A stretch of 64,000 bases of DNA from Anaerolineae bacterium (lineage in GTDB: Bacteria > Chloroflexota > Anaerolineae > Aggregatilineales > UBA2796). Below the pieces are notes generated by a model that was given only the letters and a program-made list of their open reading frames with translations, was not told the origin of the DNA and searched no databases. The DNA lies in assembly GCA_019637615.1 (NCBI GenBank), contig JAHBVJ010000001.1, positions 1 through 64,000 on the forward strand, in the 5' to 3' direction. The position numbers and the translations under genes are program-made. Shown piece after piece: positions 9,240-18,498 of the stretch. Position 1 is the stretch's first letter. Every line of letters begins with the position of its first letter.

Positions 9240-11189
9240 ATGCAGATGTCATCACCTAATCAATCCACCTTAGATCAACTGCGCAAGCGCAAGATGCCTG
9301 CGATCCGGCTGCCGAATTTGGGCAGCGATCTGGCGCTGCGGCAAATGCCCGAATATGCGTTGATTGTGCCGCCGCCACGCCGCACTAGTAACAGCGTCCT
9401 CGCGGTGATGGTGGCAATCTTGCTCATGATTGCAGTCAGCAGAATTGTGCGGTTGCCAACGCTCAATCTCGAAAAAGACGAGGTGTGGTCAACATGGATC
9501 ACGCTGGGAACACTGCAACAAACCATCGATTGGACGGGCTATGATTGGCCTCCGGGGCATTTCATCCTGTTGCAAGGATGGCACACGCTGACAGGAATCA
9601 GCCCGTTCGCGCTGCGCATCTCCACCGTCCTCACGATGTTGATCGCGGCGTCGCTGATGTTCGTGGTGGCACGGCGGCTATTCGGTACGCCAGCAGCGAT
9701 CATAGCAACATTGGCGTTCAGCGGGCTAGGCTATTCGCTGTTTATCAGCACTCTGATTCGCGGCTACATGCTGGTGTTGACGTTGTTTTTGCTGTCGATG
9801 TGGCTGACAATGCGCTATTTCGAGCGACCATCATGGTGGCGCGGCGTGTGGCTCGGTTTGTCGTTTACTAGCATGTTTTACATCCATACGACGGCGGTAT
9901 TCGGGATGGGAATGCTGGTTTTGTTCAGCCTGATCATGTATCGGGATGTAGGGCGCTGGTTCCGGCTGTGGATTATTCCGGGCGTGATCGTGGCGGCGCT
10001 GTGTGGCCCGTACTTGCTGTGGAAATTGGATGTACTGCGCGTGAAAACAGAAATTGTAGAGAAATATTTCCCGTATATCCCGACCGAGACAAAGTTAATC
10101 AACCATTACCTCGATTATCTGGGGCAAGAACCGGCCTTGTGGGGCGCGTTGTTCCTGATCGCGGGTGCGCTGCTGCTGGATCGGTGGCGGATGCAGCGGC
10201 GGACGCTTGTGCTCATCATCTGGCTGCTGGTGCCGTTGGCGCTGTATCCGTTCATCAATGGGATCGATGCGTTCAATGTGCGGCATCTGGTGTGGGTGAT
10301 GCTGGGAATTGCCTTCTGGATCGGGTGGGGACTGGCGCTGCTGCCGCGTCCGGCGTTGATCGCGGCGGGGTTGGTATTGGCGCTGGTGTCGTGTGATCGG
10401 ATGCCGTTGGAACGCTACGAAACGATCCCGCGTCTGCCGTTCGTCAACTCGTTCGAGACGCTGCGTAAGGAACTGCGCAACGGCGACGTGATCTTGATGG
10501 ACTTGATCTGCGCGAACTGCACGCCGATTGATGCCGAAGAATGGGATTACTTCACACGCGCCTATTTTCCGAATGGATTGACATTCATCACGGCTGACCA
10601 GTTGAAACAGAACCCGCCAAAGCAATATCAGCGCGTATGGTATGTGGCAACCAGAGGCAAAGAAACGCCTGATCTGCTCCAGACGCTAGAGAATACACGC
10701 GCCTTAAGCAAAACCTTTGGCGAGGATGCATTCCTGTTTCGCATGTACGAAGCGCCGCCGGACGCGAAGGGAATCGCGTTTGAGAATGGGATGCGGCTGC
10801 GCGGGGTGGAACTGCTGAATGACGCCAAACTGCCGCTGGTATGGCGCGAGGGCGATACACTGTACCTGCGGTTGTGGTGGTCGGCGGATACGCAGTTGAC
10901 GGCGGATTACAGCGAAGGAACCTACTTCTGGGATCGGGAGAAGGGCGTGCAAGCGCAAACCGACAGCGCACCGTTGATCCTGAATGGGCCGCAAGAGACG
11001 AGCAAATGGCAGGTGGGCAAGGTGTACATCGAGGAGCGGACGTTGAAACTGCCGTATCCGCTGACTACGGGCGACTACGATATCATGCTGTCCGTGTACC
11101 AGTGGTGGGATAATACGCGAATCAGTGCACCGGGGGTGACGAATGATACGCTGCTCAAGTTGGGGAGCATTTATGTGAAGGCGTGGTAA
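9240..11189 (+). CDS. GT39-type membrane glycosyltransferase (ArnT/PMT fold)
   Basis: Residues 50-390 hold about ten transmembrane helices. An acidic pair in the first periplasmic loop (LEKDEVWS near residue 80) corresponds to the catalytic Asp/Glu region of GT-C enzymes of the PMT/ArnT group, and WPPGHFILLQGW follows. Residues 400-649 are a soluble extracytoplasmic domain with a beta-rich end. These enzymes transfer sugars from polyprenyl phosphates to proteins or lipids at the outer face of the membrane. Donor and acceptor are unknown. An alternative ATG lies at 9246. The next gene starts directly after the stop codon, suggesting co-transcription. Confidence 0.8.
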   Translation: MQMSSPNQSTLDQLRKRKMPAIRLPNLGSDLALRQMPEYALIVPPPRRTSNSVLAVMVAILLMIAVSRIVRLPTLNLEKDEVWSTWITLGTLQQTIDWTGYDWPPGHFILLQGWHTLTGISPFALRISTVLTMLIAASLMFVVARRLFGTPAAIIATLAFSGLGYSLFISTLIRGYMLVLTLFLLSMWLTMRYFERPSWWRGVWLGLSFTSMFYIHTTAVFGMGMLVLFSLIMYRDVGRWFRLWIIPGVIVAALCGPYLLWKLDVLRVKTEIVEKYFPYIPTETKLINHYLDYLGQEPALWGALFLIAGALLLDRWRMQRRTLVLIIWLLVPLALYPFINGIDAFNVRHLVWVMLGIAFWIGWGLALLPRPALIAAGLVLALVSCDRMPLERYETIPRLPFVNSFETLRKELRNGDVILMDLICANCTPIDAEEWDYFTRAYFPNGLTFITADQLKQNPPKQYQRVWYVATRGKETPDLLQTLENTRALSKTFGEDAFLFRMYEAPPDAKGIAFENGMRLRGVELLNDAKLPLVWREGDTLYLRLWWSADTQLTADYSEGTYFWDREKGVQAQTDSAPLILNGPQETSKWQVGKVYIEERTLKLPYPLTTGDYDIMLSVYQWWDNTRISAPGVTNDTLLKLGSIYVKAW

Positions 11190-12494
11190 ATGGGTGGAGA
11201 ACGGGAGCGTTTCACTAAGCGCACACGGCGTATCCTATCTTACGCGCAAACCAACGCAGAAATCGTCGGGCCAACCCAGATCATGCCCTGCCATATGCTG
11301 TTAGCTTTAGTGCAAGACCGCGATACAGTGTCCTATCGTGTGATGGCAGATTTGGGAATCAGCGTGAAAGATGTGATCGAGCAAATTCAGGCTGTCTATC
11401 CGAGATCACCATCAGCTATTGAACATCCTGAATTAGCGCAGGAAACCAAGCGTGTCCTTGAGAACTGCGTAGATGAAGCACGGCGAATGGAGCATCCTCT
11501 TATCGGCAGTGAACATCTCTTATTAGGGCTTGTTAGAGCGCCCGATCTCGCTACTAAGGCTGTATTTGATAGCAAACACCTACGCCCGAATGTGGTGCGA
11601 CAACAGGTCATCGCTGTGCTGCAAAGCAACTCAAATATCGAAGAACTAGATGTCGAAGATTCGCAACCTAACACGAGCGAACGCGAGACCTATCGAAGCG
11701 CCAAGTTGTCCAGTCCCAAAAGTGACTGGTGGTTTAGATTCACGGCACGCCTAATGGAGTTAATAGCAATCAGACCAATGCCAGTCGAGGCTCCTTCGAC
11801 TGACAAAACTATCCCCAAAGCGGCGCAGCCTAATTCTCTACTTGAAGCTGACATCATTAGTATTACTTCACTGCTGGACAATCTGCCTGATCATCCGTCC
11901 GCTGCCACTTTATATCATAAACGTGGTATCGCGCATTTATGGCTTGGTCACTATGAGGACAGTGTCGGGGATTTAACGAAAGCGATTGAACGTAACCCTA
12001 CACAAATCAGCAACTACTTGGCGCGCCTTGTCGTCTATGAGTTGGAAGGCAAGCTAGATTTGGCGTTAAAGGATTGTGACACGTTAGTCAAGATCGCCCC
12101 AGACGACAACCTCGCTCACTATAGTCGCGCGAGTATCTATGCGCAACAGCATGAGTTTGCTAAGGCCGAAGCCGATATTGAATCAGCATTCCAACTATCA
12201 CGTAATGAGGCAATATATGCGCTGGGGATGGCTGAAATCGCATATCACAAAAATGACTACGCAAATGCTGTGCAACACTATCGGCGAGTGCTCCTGCTGA
12301 ATCCTGTTGGGCACGCGTTCAATATGGGCGTCATTCATTATCAACTCGGCAAGTCATTCGAGCATTCTGGGCATACAGCAAACGCGATTGAAGCATTCGA
12401 GAGTGCGCTCAACCAGTGGAGTTTGCCGCCGCTGAAACGTCCACAAGGATGGATTGCTGAAATGAAAGCCTATCTTGAACAACATTCACGATAG
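11190..12494 (+). CDS. Clp N-terminal domain fused to TPR repeats
   Basis: Residues 1-150 are a Clp_N double repeat (FTKRTRRILSYAQTNAEIVGPTQIMPCHMLLALVQD, then a second copy with EHPLIGSEHLLLGLV), as in the substrate-binding N-domain of ClpC/ClpA. No AAA+ ATPase domain follows. Residues 230-420 instead form about five TPR units (TLYHKRGIAHLWLGHYEDSVGDLTKAIERNP and so on). The protein could bind Clp substrates or adaptors and dock them on a TPR platform, but this is inference. It abuts the GT39 gene head-to-tail with no gap, and its base usage looks a little more AT-rich. Confidence 0.8.
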   Translation: MGGERERFTKRTRRILSYAQTNAEIVGPTQIMPCHMLLALVQDRDTVSYRVMADLGISVKDVIEQIQAVYPRSPSAIEHPELAQETKRVLENCVDEARRMEHPLIGSEHLLLGLVRAPDLATKAVFDSKHLRPNVVRQQVIAVLQSNSNIEELDVEDSQPNTSERETYRSAKLSSPKSDWWFRFTARLMELIAIRPMPVEAPSTDKTIPKAAQPNSLLEADIISITSLLDNLPDHPSAATLYHKRGIAHLWLGHYEDSVGDLTKAIERNPTQISNYLARLVVYELEGKLDLALKDCDTLVKIAPDDNLAHYSRASIYAQQHEFAKAEADIESAFQLSRNEAIYALGMAEIAYHKNDYANAVQHYRRVLLLNPVGHAFNMGVIHYQLGKSFEHSGHTANAIEAFESALNQWSLPPLKRPQGWIAEMKAYLEQHSR

Positions 12495-12498
12495 CGGA

Positions 12499-13398
12499 TC
12501 AGTTCGGTAGCTTGACCCTTGCGAAGCGGATCGGGTCGAGCCAGATGCCGTTGACCGCGATCTCCCAATGTAGATGAGGGCCGGTGCTGCGCCCTGTCGT
12601 GCCGCTCAGACCAACGATGTCGCCTTGCAGTACCATTTGACCGGGTACAACGTAGAAGGCGGACATGTGCGAATAGGAGCTGTAGACGCCCCACCCGTGA
12701 TCGATCACCACGACATTGCCATGAATATCGAGATCGCGCGCGAAGACCACACGCCCATTGGCGACGGCGGCGACTGGCGTCCCCATGCCTGCGCTGAGAT
12801 CGACCCCCGTATGACGACGCGACTGACCATCGTTATAGGTGCGCACGCTGCCATAAGGTGAACCGATCCGGCCATTGAGCGGATAAATGACAGGGCCATC
12901 CCAAAAACGCTGCGGGGTGACAAGGCCATAGACTGAATGCAACCGCAAATCTTCGTTTTCTTGAACGACGGGATTGAGCAGATTCAGCTTGTTCGACGGC
13001 AGGATAAAGCTAGGTTCGGCAATAAAGCCGCCAGCATTGACCTTGACGGTATCTTCCCAATTGATAGCGTTGCCATCGACCTGATAGAGCGTGACTTTGA
13101 TGGGATATTCTTTAATGCGCTGCGACATATCTACACTGATCAGGCAAGCCAAGCCCTGCGAGGTGGGGAAGAAAGGGTATTGGCGATCAAAGATGACCGC
13201 GACACCACCCGCTAGATCAGTGCCGACCACCTTGATGATGCCGACCGTGCCCTGTTCGATGTAGTCGAACTCTTTGGTGATGACTATTTGTGATTGAGCA
13301 GTGGCGTGCGTTTGGAGTCCGAGAAGCGAGAGGAGCAGCACGGCGAGACAAAGTAACGATCTGAAGGTGATTTTGCGCATCATGGCTATCATTCGCAT
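12499..13398 (-). CDS. Secreted M23 (LytM) peptidase
   Basis: A signal peptide (about residues 8-35, ending ATAQS) is followed by a beta-sandwich region and then a C-terminal LytM domain. The domain has HTGVDLSAGMGTPV (first zinc His and Asp), AVANGRVVFA, SYSHMSAF and GPHLHWEI (HxH motif), so all four catalytic or zinc positions are present. Such enzymes cut peptidoglycan cross-bridges or act as septal activators. It ends 4 bases from the convergent TPR gene. No partner such as FtsE/X is nearby. Confidence 0.87.
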   Translation of the reverse strand: MRMIAMMRKITFRSLLCLAVLLLSLLGLQTHATAQSQIVITKEFDYIEQGTVGIIKVVGTDLAGGVAVIFDRQYPFFPTSQGLACLISVDMSQRIKEYPIKVTLYQVDGNAINWEDTVKVNAGGFIAEPSFILPSNKLNLLNPVVQENEDLRLHSVYGLVTPQRFWDGPVIYPLNGRIGSPYGSVRTYNDGQSRRHTGVDLSAGMGTPVAAVANGRVVFARDLDIHGNVVVIDHGWGVYSSYSHMSAFYVVPGQMVLQGDIVGLSGTTGRSTGPHLHWEIAVNGIWLDPIRFARVKLPN

Positions 13399-13552
13399 AA
13401 CTTCGTGAAGTGACGGAGCGGGATGTTAACACACAGGGCGATAGGGTTCAATCTGACGGAGGGCGCGAAGGGTAAGCGTTGATCAAGCGGCAATATTAAA
13501 TATTACCAAGTAAAGTGTTCTGCGTGTATGCATAGCGTCTGATTGGTTCGGC

Positions 13553-13560
13553 GCTATAGT
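13553..13560 (+). promoter_or_regulatory. Extended -10 (GCTATAGT) of the serine hydrolase operon
   Basis: The GCTATAGT word lies 31 bases before the preferred ATG at 13592 and resembles the boxes at 8069, 18449, 25354 and 26455. A clear -35 is missing. Confidence 0.4.
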
Positions 13561-13591
13561 TGTAAGTTATCGAGCAATGGGGGAGAGAGTC

Positions 13592-14662
13592 ATGAAGTTG
13601 GCAAGCAAACATGCCCGTCAGGTGGTAATCGGATTGATCGTGGTTGGGACGCTGATGGGCAGTTGGACGCAGCGCATCAAGGCGCAGACAGACCTCAGCG
13701 AGAATTTTATCCTTGCAGCGCAATACAGTTCGTTTCACCAAGGCGACGCGGTGCTGGTAATGCAAGATGAGAAAGTGATCTTCCAAGACTACCAGAATGG
13801 CTACAATCCGAATGAGCCGCATTTGCTGGCAAGTGGCACCAAGAGCTTCGCGTGCGCGATTGCAGCGGCGGCGGTCGAGGATAAGCTGCTCACGCTGGAT
13901 GAGAAGGTGACGGATACGCTAACCGAATGGAAGGGCAGCAAGAAGTTCCCCTATGATGACATCACGGTGTTTGAGTTATTGAGCCAGACGAGCGGACTGC
14001 CGTCGGATCAGGGAATTCTGGGACAGGCGAAGGATCGCTTGAAAGTGCTGTTCTTGCTGCCGCTGACCTTCCCACCGGGAGAACAGTTCCAGTATGCGCC
14101 CGCCAATTTCTACGCGTTCGCCGCATTAATGACGCGCAAGGTACAGGCCGCCAAAACGGGCGATGAAGACGTGATCGCGTATTTGCAGCGCCGCGTGTTC
14201 GACCCGATTGGCGTGACGGGCTTCGATATTCGGCGCGACGATCTAGGGCTGCCGAATCTAGCGGCGGGTGGGTTGCTGACGGCGGAAGCATGGGCGAAAT
14301 TTGGAGAACTGCTGTTGCAACGTGGCGCATGGGAGGGCAAACAAGTGCTGGACGCTGATTTGCTCAAACAGTGCGAAGTAGGCACCAGCCAGAATCCGTA
14401 TTATGGGCTGTCGCTATGGCTGCAATATGACCTAAGGGCATGGGTGCCACTGGAATCGATTGCCGCCGCCCTGCCCGCACCCGGTCAGGAAGTGGAAGGC
14501 GTGACGCTGGGCGAAACCGTGCCGAACTACGTGATCATGGCGGGCGAAGGCAAACAGAGACTGTATTTGATCCGCGATCTGAATCTGGTCGTGGTGCGGT
14601 TCGGGCGCGCGGATGATTCGTGGAGTGACGTAGACTTTCTGGGCATATTGACGGGCAAATGA
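13592..14662 (+). CDS. Beta-lactamase-family serine hydrolase (PF00144 type), secreted
   Basis: The ATG at 13592 is preferred because GGGGAGAGAG lies just ahead of it. A signal peptide (to about residue 25) precedes a serine beta-lactamase fold: the SxxK motif is SGTK in HLLASGTKSF, followed by LSQTSGLPSDQG. The Tyr motif region reads PGEQFQYAPANF, where the usual YxN Asn appears to be Pro. Members include esterases, D-aminopeptidases and PBP-like proteins, so the substrate is unknown. It is the first gene of a tightly overlapping operon with the metallophosphoesterase (4-base overlap) and YigZ. Confidence 0.82.
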   Translation: MKLASKHARQVVIGLIVVGTLMGSWTQRIKAQTDLSENFILAAQYSSFHQGDAVLVMQDEKVIFQDYQNGYNPNEPHLLASGTKSFACAIAAAAVEDKLLTLDEKVTDTLTEWKGSKKFPYDDITVFELLSQTSGLPSDQGILGQAKDRLKVLFLLPLTFPPGEQFQYAPANFYAFAALMTRKVQAAKTGDEDVIAYLQRRVFDPIGVTGFDIRRDDLGLPNLAAGGLLTAEAWAKFGELLLQRGAWEGKQVLDADLLKQCEVGTSQNPYYGLSLWLQYDLRAWVPLESIAAALPAPGQEVEGVTLGETVPNYVIMAGEGKQRLYLIRDLNLVVVRFGRADDSWSDVDFLGILTGK

Positions 14663-15555
14663 TGCGACGAAGCGGATTCTTCCTGATTGCTGTGCTGCTG
14701 GTTAGTTTAATCGGCAGTACGAGCGCGGCGCAGAACGATGATCCGGTGCTGGTGGGCGCGGGCGACATCGCGGCGTGCAGTTTGGGCGACGATGAGCGCA
14801 CCGCCGACCTGCTCGATCATATCGACGGGACGGTGTTCACGGCGGGCGATAATGTTTATCCTGATGGATCGTTAGAGCAGTTCGAAAAGTGTTACGATCC
14901 CTCGTGGGGACGGCACAAAAAGCGCACACGCCCAACACTTGGCAATCATGACTACAACACGAAGGGCGCAGCGGGCTATTATGAATACTTTGGCAAGCGG
15001 GCGCGCCCCGATGGGTTGAGTTACTACAGCTACGACCTTGGCACATGGCATATCATCGCGCTGAACAGCAACATTGATGCGCGGGCGGAAGGCTCTCAAG
15101 GCGAATGGCTGCGAAATGATCTCCGCACGCATCCGGGCAAGTGTACGCTGGTCTACTTTCATCATCCTCTGTTTGTCTCGCGCGGGGAAGGCGGCACCGT
15201 GCGGATGAAGCAGTTCTGGGATGTGCTGTACCGTTATGGCGTAGATGTGATCGTCAACGGCGACGTGCATTACTACGAGCGATTCATGCCGCAAACGCCA
15301 ACAGGTCTGCCCGACGCGGAACACGGCATCCGTGAATTCATCGTAGGGACGGGCGGCGCGACGTTGGCAAAAACGATTGGCGAACGCGGCTTGCCGACCA
15401 GCGAAGTGCGCGATAACTCGACGCACGGCGTGATCAAGCTGACGCTGCACGAGGGCAGCTATTCATGGGAGTTCATTCCGGTGGAGGGCGGCACCTTTCA
15501 TGATGCTGGCTCCTCACCGTGTGTTGATCCGGCACATCCTGTGGAATTGTTCTGA
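14659..15555 (+). CDS. Secreted calcineurin-like metallophosphoesterase
   Basis: After a signal peptide (to about residue 24, ending TSAAQ) the metal-binding motifs follow in order: VGAGDIAAC, TAGDNVYPDG, LGNHDYN, YFHHPLF and NGDVHYYER. This arrangement is typical of the purple acid phosphatase-like branch (type 7) of calcineurin-fold enzymes. The product is probably an exported phosphatase that hydrolyses phosphomonoesters. It overlaps the previous gene by ATGA and the next gene by one base, so translation is likely coupled. Confidence 0.85.
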   Translation: MMRRSGFFLIAVLLVSLIGSTSAAQNDDPVLVGAGDIAACSLGDDERTADLLDHIDGTVFTAGDNVYPDGSLEQFEKCYDPSWGRHKKRTRPTLGNHDYNTKGAAGYYEYFGKRARPDGLSYYSYDLGTWHIIALNSNIDARAEGSQGEWLRNDLRTHPGKCTLVYFHHPLFVSRGEGGTVRMKQFWDVLYRYGVDVIVNGDVHYYERFMPQTPTGLPDAEHGIREFIVGTGGATLAKTIGERGLPTSEVRDNSTHGVIKLTLHEGSYSWEFIPVEGGTFHDAGSSPCVDPAHPVELF

Positions 15556-16160
15556 TGGGCAAATATCCTATTCCAGCCGCCACGGTACGCGTAGAAACCG
15601 AGGTCAGCAAGTCGAAGTTTATCGCGACGCTCAGTATGGCGGACAGCGTGGCGGCGGCGCGTGAATTCATCGCTTCGATACGTGCCGAGATGCCCGAAGC
15701 CTCACATCATGTGTATGCGTTCAAGGTGGGCTACGGCAGCAGCATTAATGAAGGCGTGTCTGATGATGGCGAGCCGACTGGCACGGCTGGCCCGCCGATC
15801 CTTGCGGTGGTGCGCGGCTCCGTCGTAGGTGATGTGGTGCTCGTCGTCACGCGCTACTTCGGCGGGATCAAGCTCGGCACCGGTGGCCTCGTGCGGGCGT
15901 ATGGTGACGCGGCACGGGCCGCCTTCGCCGCGATGACCATTCGCGAAAAGATCGAGATGGCGCAACTTGGACTGACGATCTCGTATTCGCTGTACGAGCG
16001 AGTCAAACTGATCGCGGCGGCGCATCAGGCCGAGATCACGGGCGAGGAGTTCGCGGGCGAGATTACGCTGTATTTGACGCTGCCCGTCGATAACATGGCG
16101 GCGTTTACGGTGGCGATCCGCGATCTGAGCGCGGGTAAAGTCGAGCCGATAGTGTTGTAG
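15555..16160 (+). CDS. YigZ/IMPACT family protein
   Basis: The 201-residue length and the motifs SKFIATLSMADS, ASHHVYAFKVG, DGEPTGTAGPPIL and VLVVTRYFGGIKLGTGGL identify the two-domain YigZ/IMPACT family, whose C-terminal part resembles EF-G domain IV. It is a translation-associated or regulatory protein of uncertain biochemical role. It is the last gene of the three-gene operon. Confidence 0.88.
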   Translation: MGKYPIPAATVRVETEVSKSKFIATLSMADSVAAAREFIASIRAEMPEASHHVYAFKVGYGSSINEGVSDDGEPTGTAGPPILAVVRGSVVGDVVLVVTRYFGGIKLGTGGLVRAYGDAARAAFAAMTIREKIEMAQLGLTISYSLYERVKLIAAAHQAEITGEEFAGEITLYLTLPVDNMAAFTVAIRDLSAGKVEPIVL

Positions 16161-16165
16161 TGCGT

Positions 16166-16192
16166 AATGCTGGGTGCTTAGTCCTTAGTAAG
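16166..16192. repeat. Degenerate heptamer repeat (TGCTTAG type)
   Basis: TGCTGGGTGCTTAGTCCTTAGTA lies between the convergent YigZ and hydrolase genes. It is a worn copy of the GTGCTnA tandem heptamer seen more clearly at 18312, 39579 and 47206. Confidence 0.5.
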
Positions 16193-16232
16193 AGCGCTTG
16201 ACGGCTACCCCGTGTTGAATATCTGTAACTTG

Positions 16233-17012
16233 CTATTGCCCCGCGAAGAAAGTGTCCACGATTTTTAGGAAATCGGGCAGGCGCTCCTGATAGGCGAAGT
16301 GTGTCGCGCCGTTGAAGACGACTAGCCCTGCATCGGGGATGGTCTTTTCGAGCGTTTGGGCTTGCCAGAGCGGCGTATCCTGATCAGCGTCGCCCCAGAT
16401 GAGCAAGGTAGGCGCGGTGATGCGGGCGGCATAGGGCAGCAGGTCTTCCGCGATGACCTTGCGGAAGGTGGGTTCGAGCGCACCGGCATTCTTGTAATCT
16501 TCTGAACCGAGCTGGTTCTTCGCCCAATTGCGAAGTTGGGATTCAAAGGCATTGAGACCGGGGAGCTTGAGGGCTTGCTTCCCGAACCCGACGATAGAGT
16601 CGCGCATGGTTTTGGGCGGCAGCACGCCCGCGCTGGAAGTAAGCACGATTTTGCCGATGAACGCGGCGTGATCGGCACCCATGACGAGGCTGATGCGTCC
16701 GCCGAAGGAATGCCCGACGAGGTTGACCTTCGACAACTGATGATGAGTTAAATAGTGAGAAACGAGGCGGGCATAGTCCGGCACGCCCCACGGTTCGGGC
16801 GGCAAGGTGCTGTCGCCAAAACCGGGGAGATCGAGGTTGTGGACGCAGTAACCACGCGCGGCAAGACCAGACGCAACTCCGTGCATACTGCGCAGCCCGC
16901 CACCCCAACCATGCAGCGTAATCACCGTCGTGGTTGCATCGGGCGAGCCGCTGACCTCACTGGTGATGGTCAGGCCGTTGATCTGCGTCGTCCATTTTTC
17001 GGCTATGGTCAT
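16233..17012 (-). CDS. Alpha/beta hydrolase
   Basis: The 259-residue protein has the standard alpha/beta-hydrolase layout: oxyanion HGWGGG near residue 33, nucleophile elbow GHSFGG near 100, acid WGDADQDTP near 210 and catalytic His in GATHFAY near 238. The substrate is unknown. It overlaps the upstream MurA-like gene by four bases (ATGA), which implies translational coupling and suggests a shared process, possibly cell-envelope related. Confidence 0.83.
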   Translation of the reverse strand: MTIAEKWTTQINGLTITSEVSGSPDATTTVITLHGWGGGLRSMHGVASGLAARGYCVHNLDLPGFGDSTLPPEPWGVPDYARLVSHYLTHHQLSKVNLVGHSFGGRISLVMGADHAAFIGKIVLTSSAGVLPPKTMRDSIVGFGKQALKLPGLNAFESQLRNWAKNQLGSEDYKNAGALEPTFRKVIAEDLLPYAARITAPTLLIWGDADQDTPLWQAQTLEKTIPDAGLVVFNGATHFAYQERLPDFLKIVDTFFAGQ

Positions 17013-18286
17013 GCTTCACTCCGCTTGATCTTGGCTCCGATGGTGGTGAGCTTATCGAGTACGTGATCGAAATAGCGATCAAAGGTCTGCGCCGAGTCGA
17101 TCAGCGTTTCACCGTCGGCACACAGCGCCGCGCCGAGCATGGCTAGTCCGGTGCGGACATCGGGATTATCGATGTAGACGCCTTGCAGCGGCGTCGGCCC
17201 TAACACGATGGCACGGTGCGGATCGCAGTGAATGATTTGCGCGCCCATGCCGTTCAGACGATCTACCAGCAGCAGACGGTTGCTGAATAATTTCTCGTGG
17301 ATTAGGACAGTACCGCGTGCTTGAGTGGCGATGACGGTTGCCATCGGGATGAGATCGGACGGAAAACCGGGCCACGGCGACGAATCAATCGAGACATCGA
17401 CATCTTCTTCGCGGTTGGAGATGTCGAAGCGCTCGTGAACGGGCACAACCAGCGCTTCGTCGTCCAGACTGCAATGCAAGCCGAGACGTTCGTAGACTTT
17501 GGCGATCAGGCGCAGATCGCGACGGTGGATGCCCTCGATAGTCAGGCGTCCGCCCGTGATGGCTGCCATCGCGGCGATGCTGGCAGCTTCGACGTAATCC
17601 GGCGAGACGGCGAAGCTGCCGCCTGACAGCTTTTCGCGCCCGTAGATGGTCAGCAGGTTGGAGCCGATGCCTTCGACTTTCGCACCCATTTGCATGAGGA
17701 GATTGAGCAGATCAACGATGTGCGGCTCGGAAGCGGCATTGATGATGGTGGTCTGCTTGCCGAGCGCCGCTGCTAACATGGCGACTAGAGCGGTGGTGGT
17801 GACGCTGGTCTGCGTTAGCACGATCTCGGCGGTGTTCCATATGCGGGCTTCGAGATCGATGACGCCGTTATCGACCTTGACCGTGAGGCCGAGATCGCGA
17901 AGGGCGGTCAGCTGAGGATGAAGGCGGCTGATGGCGTAATCGATGGTCATACGGGCATGGCGGCGGCGAACAAGGATGGCGGCGAGAAAGAGCAAGGTGC
18001 TACTGAGGGCGTCGGTGTGCTCACGCTCCAAGGCGCGTCCGAACACTTTGCTGGCGTCCAGCATGACATCACCCCCGCGACCGTCCGCGCCTTCATCTAC
18101 AATGAGGCCAAGTGACTGTCCGACTTCGAGCATGACGCCGACACTGACCGTATCCGGCACATTGGTGAGCTTGATGGGCGCGTCGGTGAGCATGGAAGCG
18201 GCAATCAGCGCCATCGCCGCGTTGGTGCTGCCAGAGACGTGATAGACGCCGCGTAAGGGTTGACGACCTTGAATTCTGATCCGCAT
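17009..18286 (-). CDS. Divergent MurA-like enolpyruvyl transferase
   Basis: At 425 residues this has the full double-domain fold of UDP-GlcNAc 1-carboxyvinyltransferase: SGSTNAAM near 18-25, VTTTALVAMLAAALG, PDYVEAASIAA, PSDLIPM and DVRTGLAML followed by FDRYFDH. Two key positions differ from standard MurA. Lys22 is Thr21 here (SGSTN instead of SGxKN), and the Cys115 loop GGC is replaced by TID, placing Asp116 at the Cys position. The general-base Asp in PSD and the Arg in DVR are kept. Cys-to-Asp MurA proteins are active and fosfomycin-insensitive in mycobacteria. Loss of Lys22 is more serious, so this may be a specialised paralogue rather than the housekeeping enzyme. Confidence 0.75.
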   Translation of the reverse strand: MRIRIQGRQPLRGVYHVSGSTNAAMALIAASMLTDAPIKLTNVPDTVSVGVMLEVGQSLGLIVDEGADGRGGDVMLDASKVFGRALEREHTDALSSTLLFLAAILVRRRHARMTIDYAISRLHPQLTALRDLGLTVKVDNGVIDLEARIWNTAEIVLTQTSVTTTALVAMLAAALGKQTTIINAASEPHIVDLLNLLMQMGAKVEGIGSNLLTIYGREKLSGGSFAVSPDYVEAASIAAMAAITGGRLTIEGIHRRDLRLIAKVYERLGLHCSLDDEALVVPVHERFDISNREEDVDVSIDSSPWPGFPSDLIPMATVIATQARGTVLIHEKLFSNRLLLVDRLNGMGAQIIHCDPHRAIVLGPTPLQGVYIDNPDVRTGLAMLGAALCADGETLIDSAQTFDRYFDHVLDKLTTIGAKIKRSEA

Positions 18287-18311
18287 GAGTTCGGGTGGTA
18301 CTCCCCTTGAT

Positions 18312-18345
18312 GTGCTAAGTGCTGAGTGCTAAGTGCTGAGTAAAA
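18312..18345. repeat. Tandem heptamer GTGCTRA, four units
   Basis: Four consecutive GTGCTAA/GTGCTGA units lie about 25 bases upstream of the MurA-like start codon. The same unit recurs at 39579, 47206 and, degraded, at 16166 and 24693. Confidence 0.75.
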
Positions 18346-18448
18346 GGCGACATCCTCTCACTCTGCGCGGCAAGTATGGGCAGCACCTACGAATAATGCG
18401 AGGCGTATTATACCATTTTGCAGGTTGGGCACGTTTGGCCTAGATTCT

Positions 18449-18456
18449 GCTATAGT
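18449..18456 (+). promoter_or_regulatory. Extended -10 (GCTATAGT) upstream of the 129-codon gene
   Basis: GCTATAGT occurs 42 bases before the ATG at 18499, in the same context as the boxes at 8069, 13553, 25354 and 26455. No -35 is visible at a suitable distance. Confidence 0.4.
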
Positions 18457-18498
18457 TGTTTAGGTTTTTAAAGTCAGCGATTTGAGCGCAACACCTAC

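Noticed and set aside
10095..10625. 176-codon open frame antisense to the GT39 gene
   Set aside because: Composition is Arg/Gln/His-rich and no motif is visible. The sense frame encodes a well-formed membrane enzyme.
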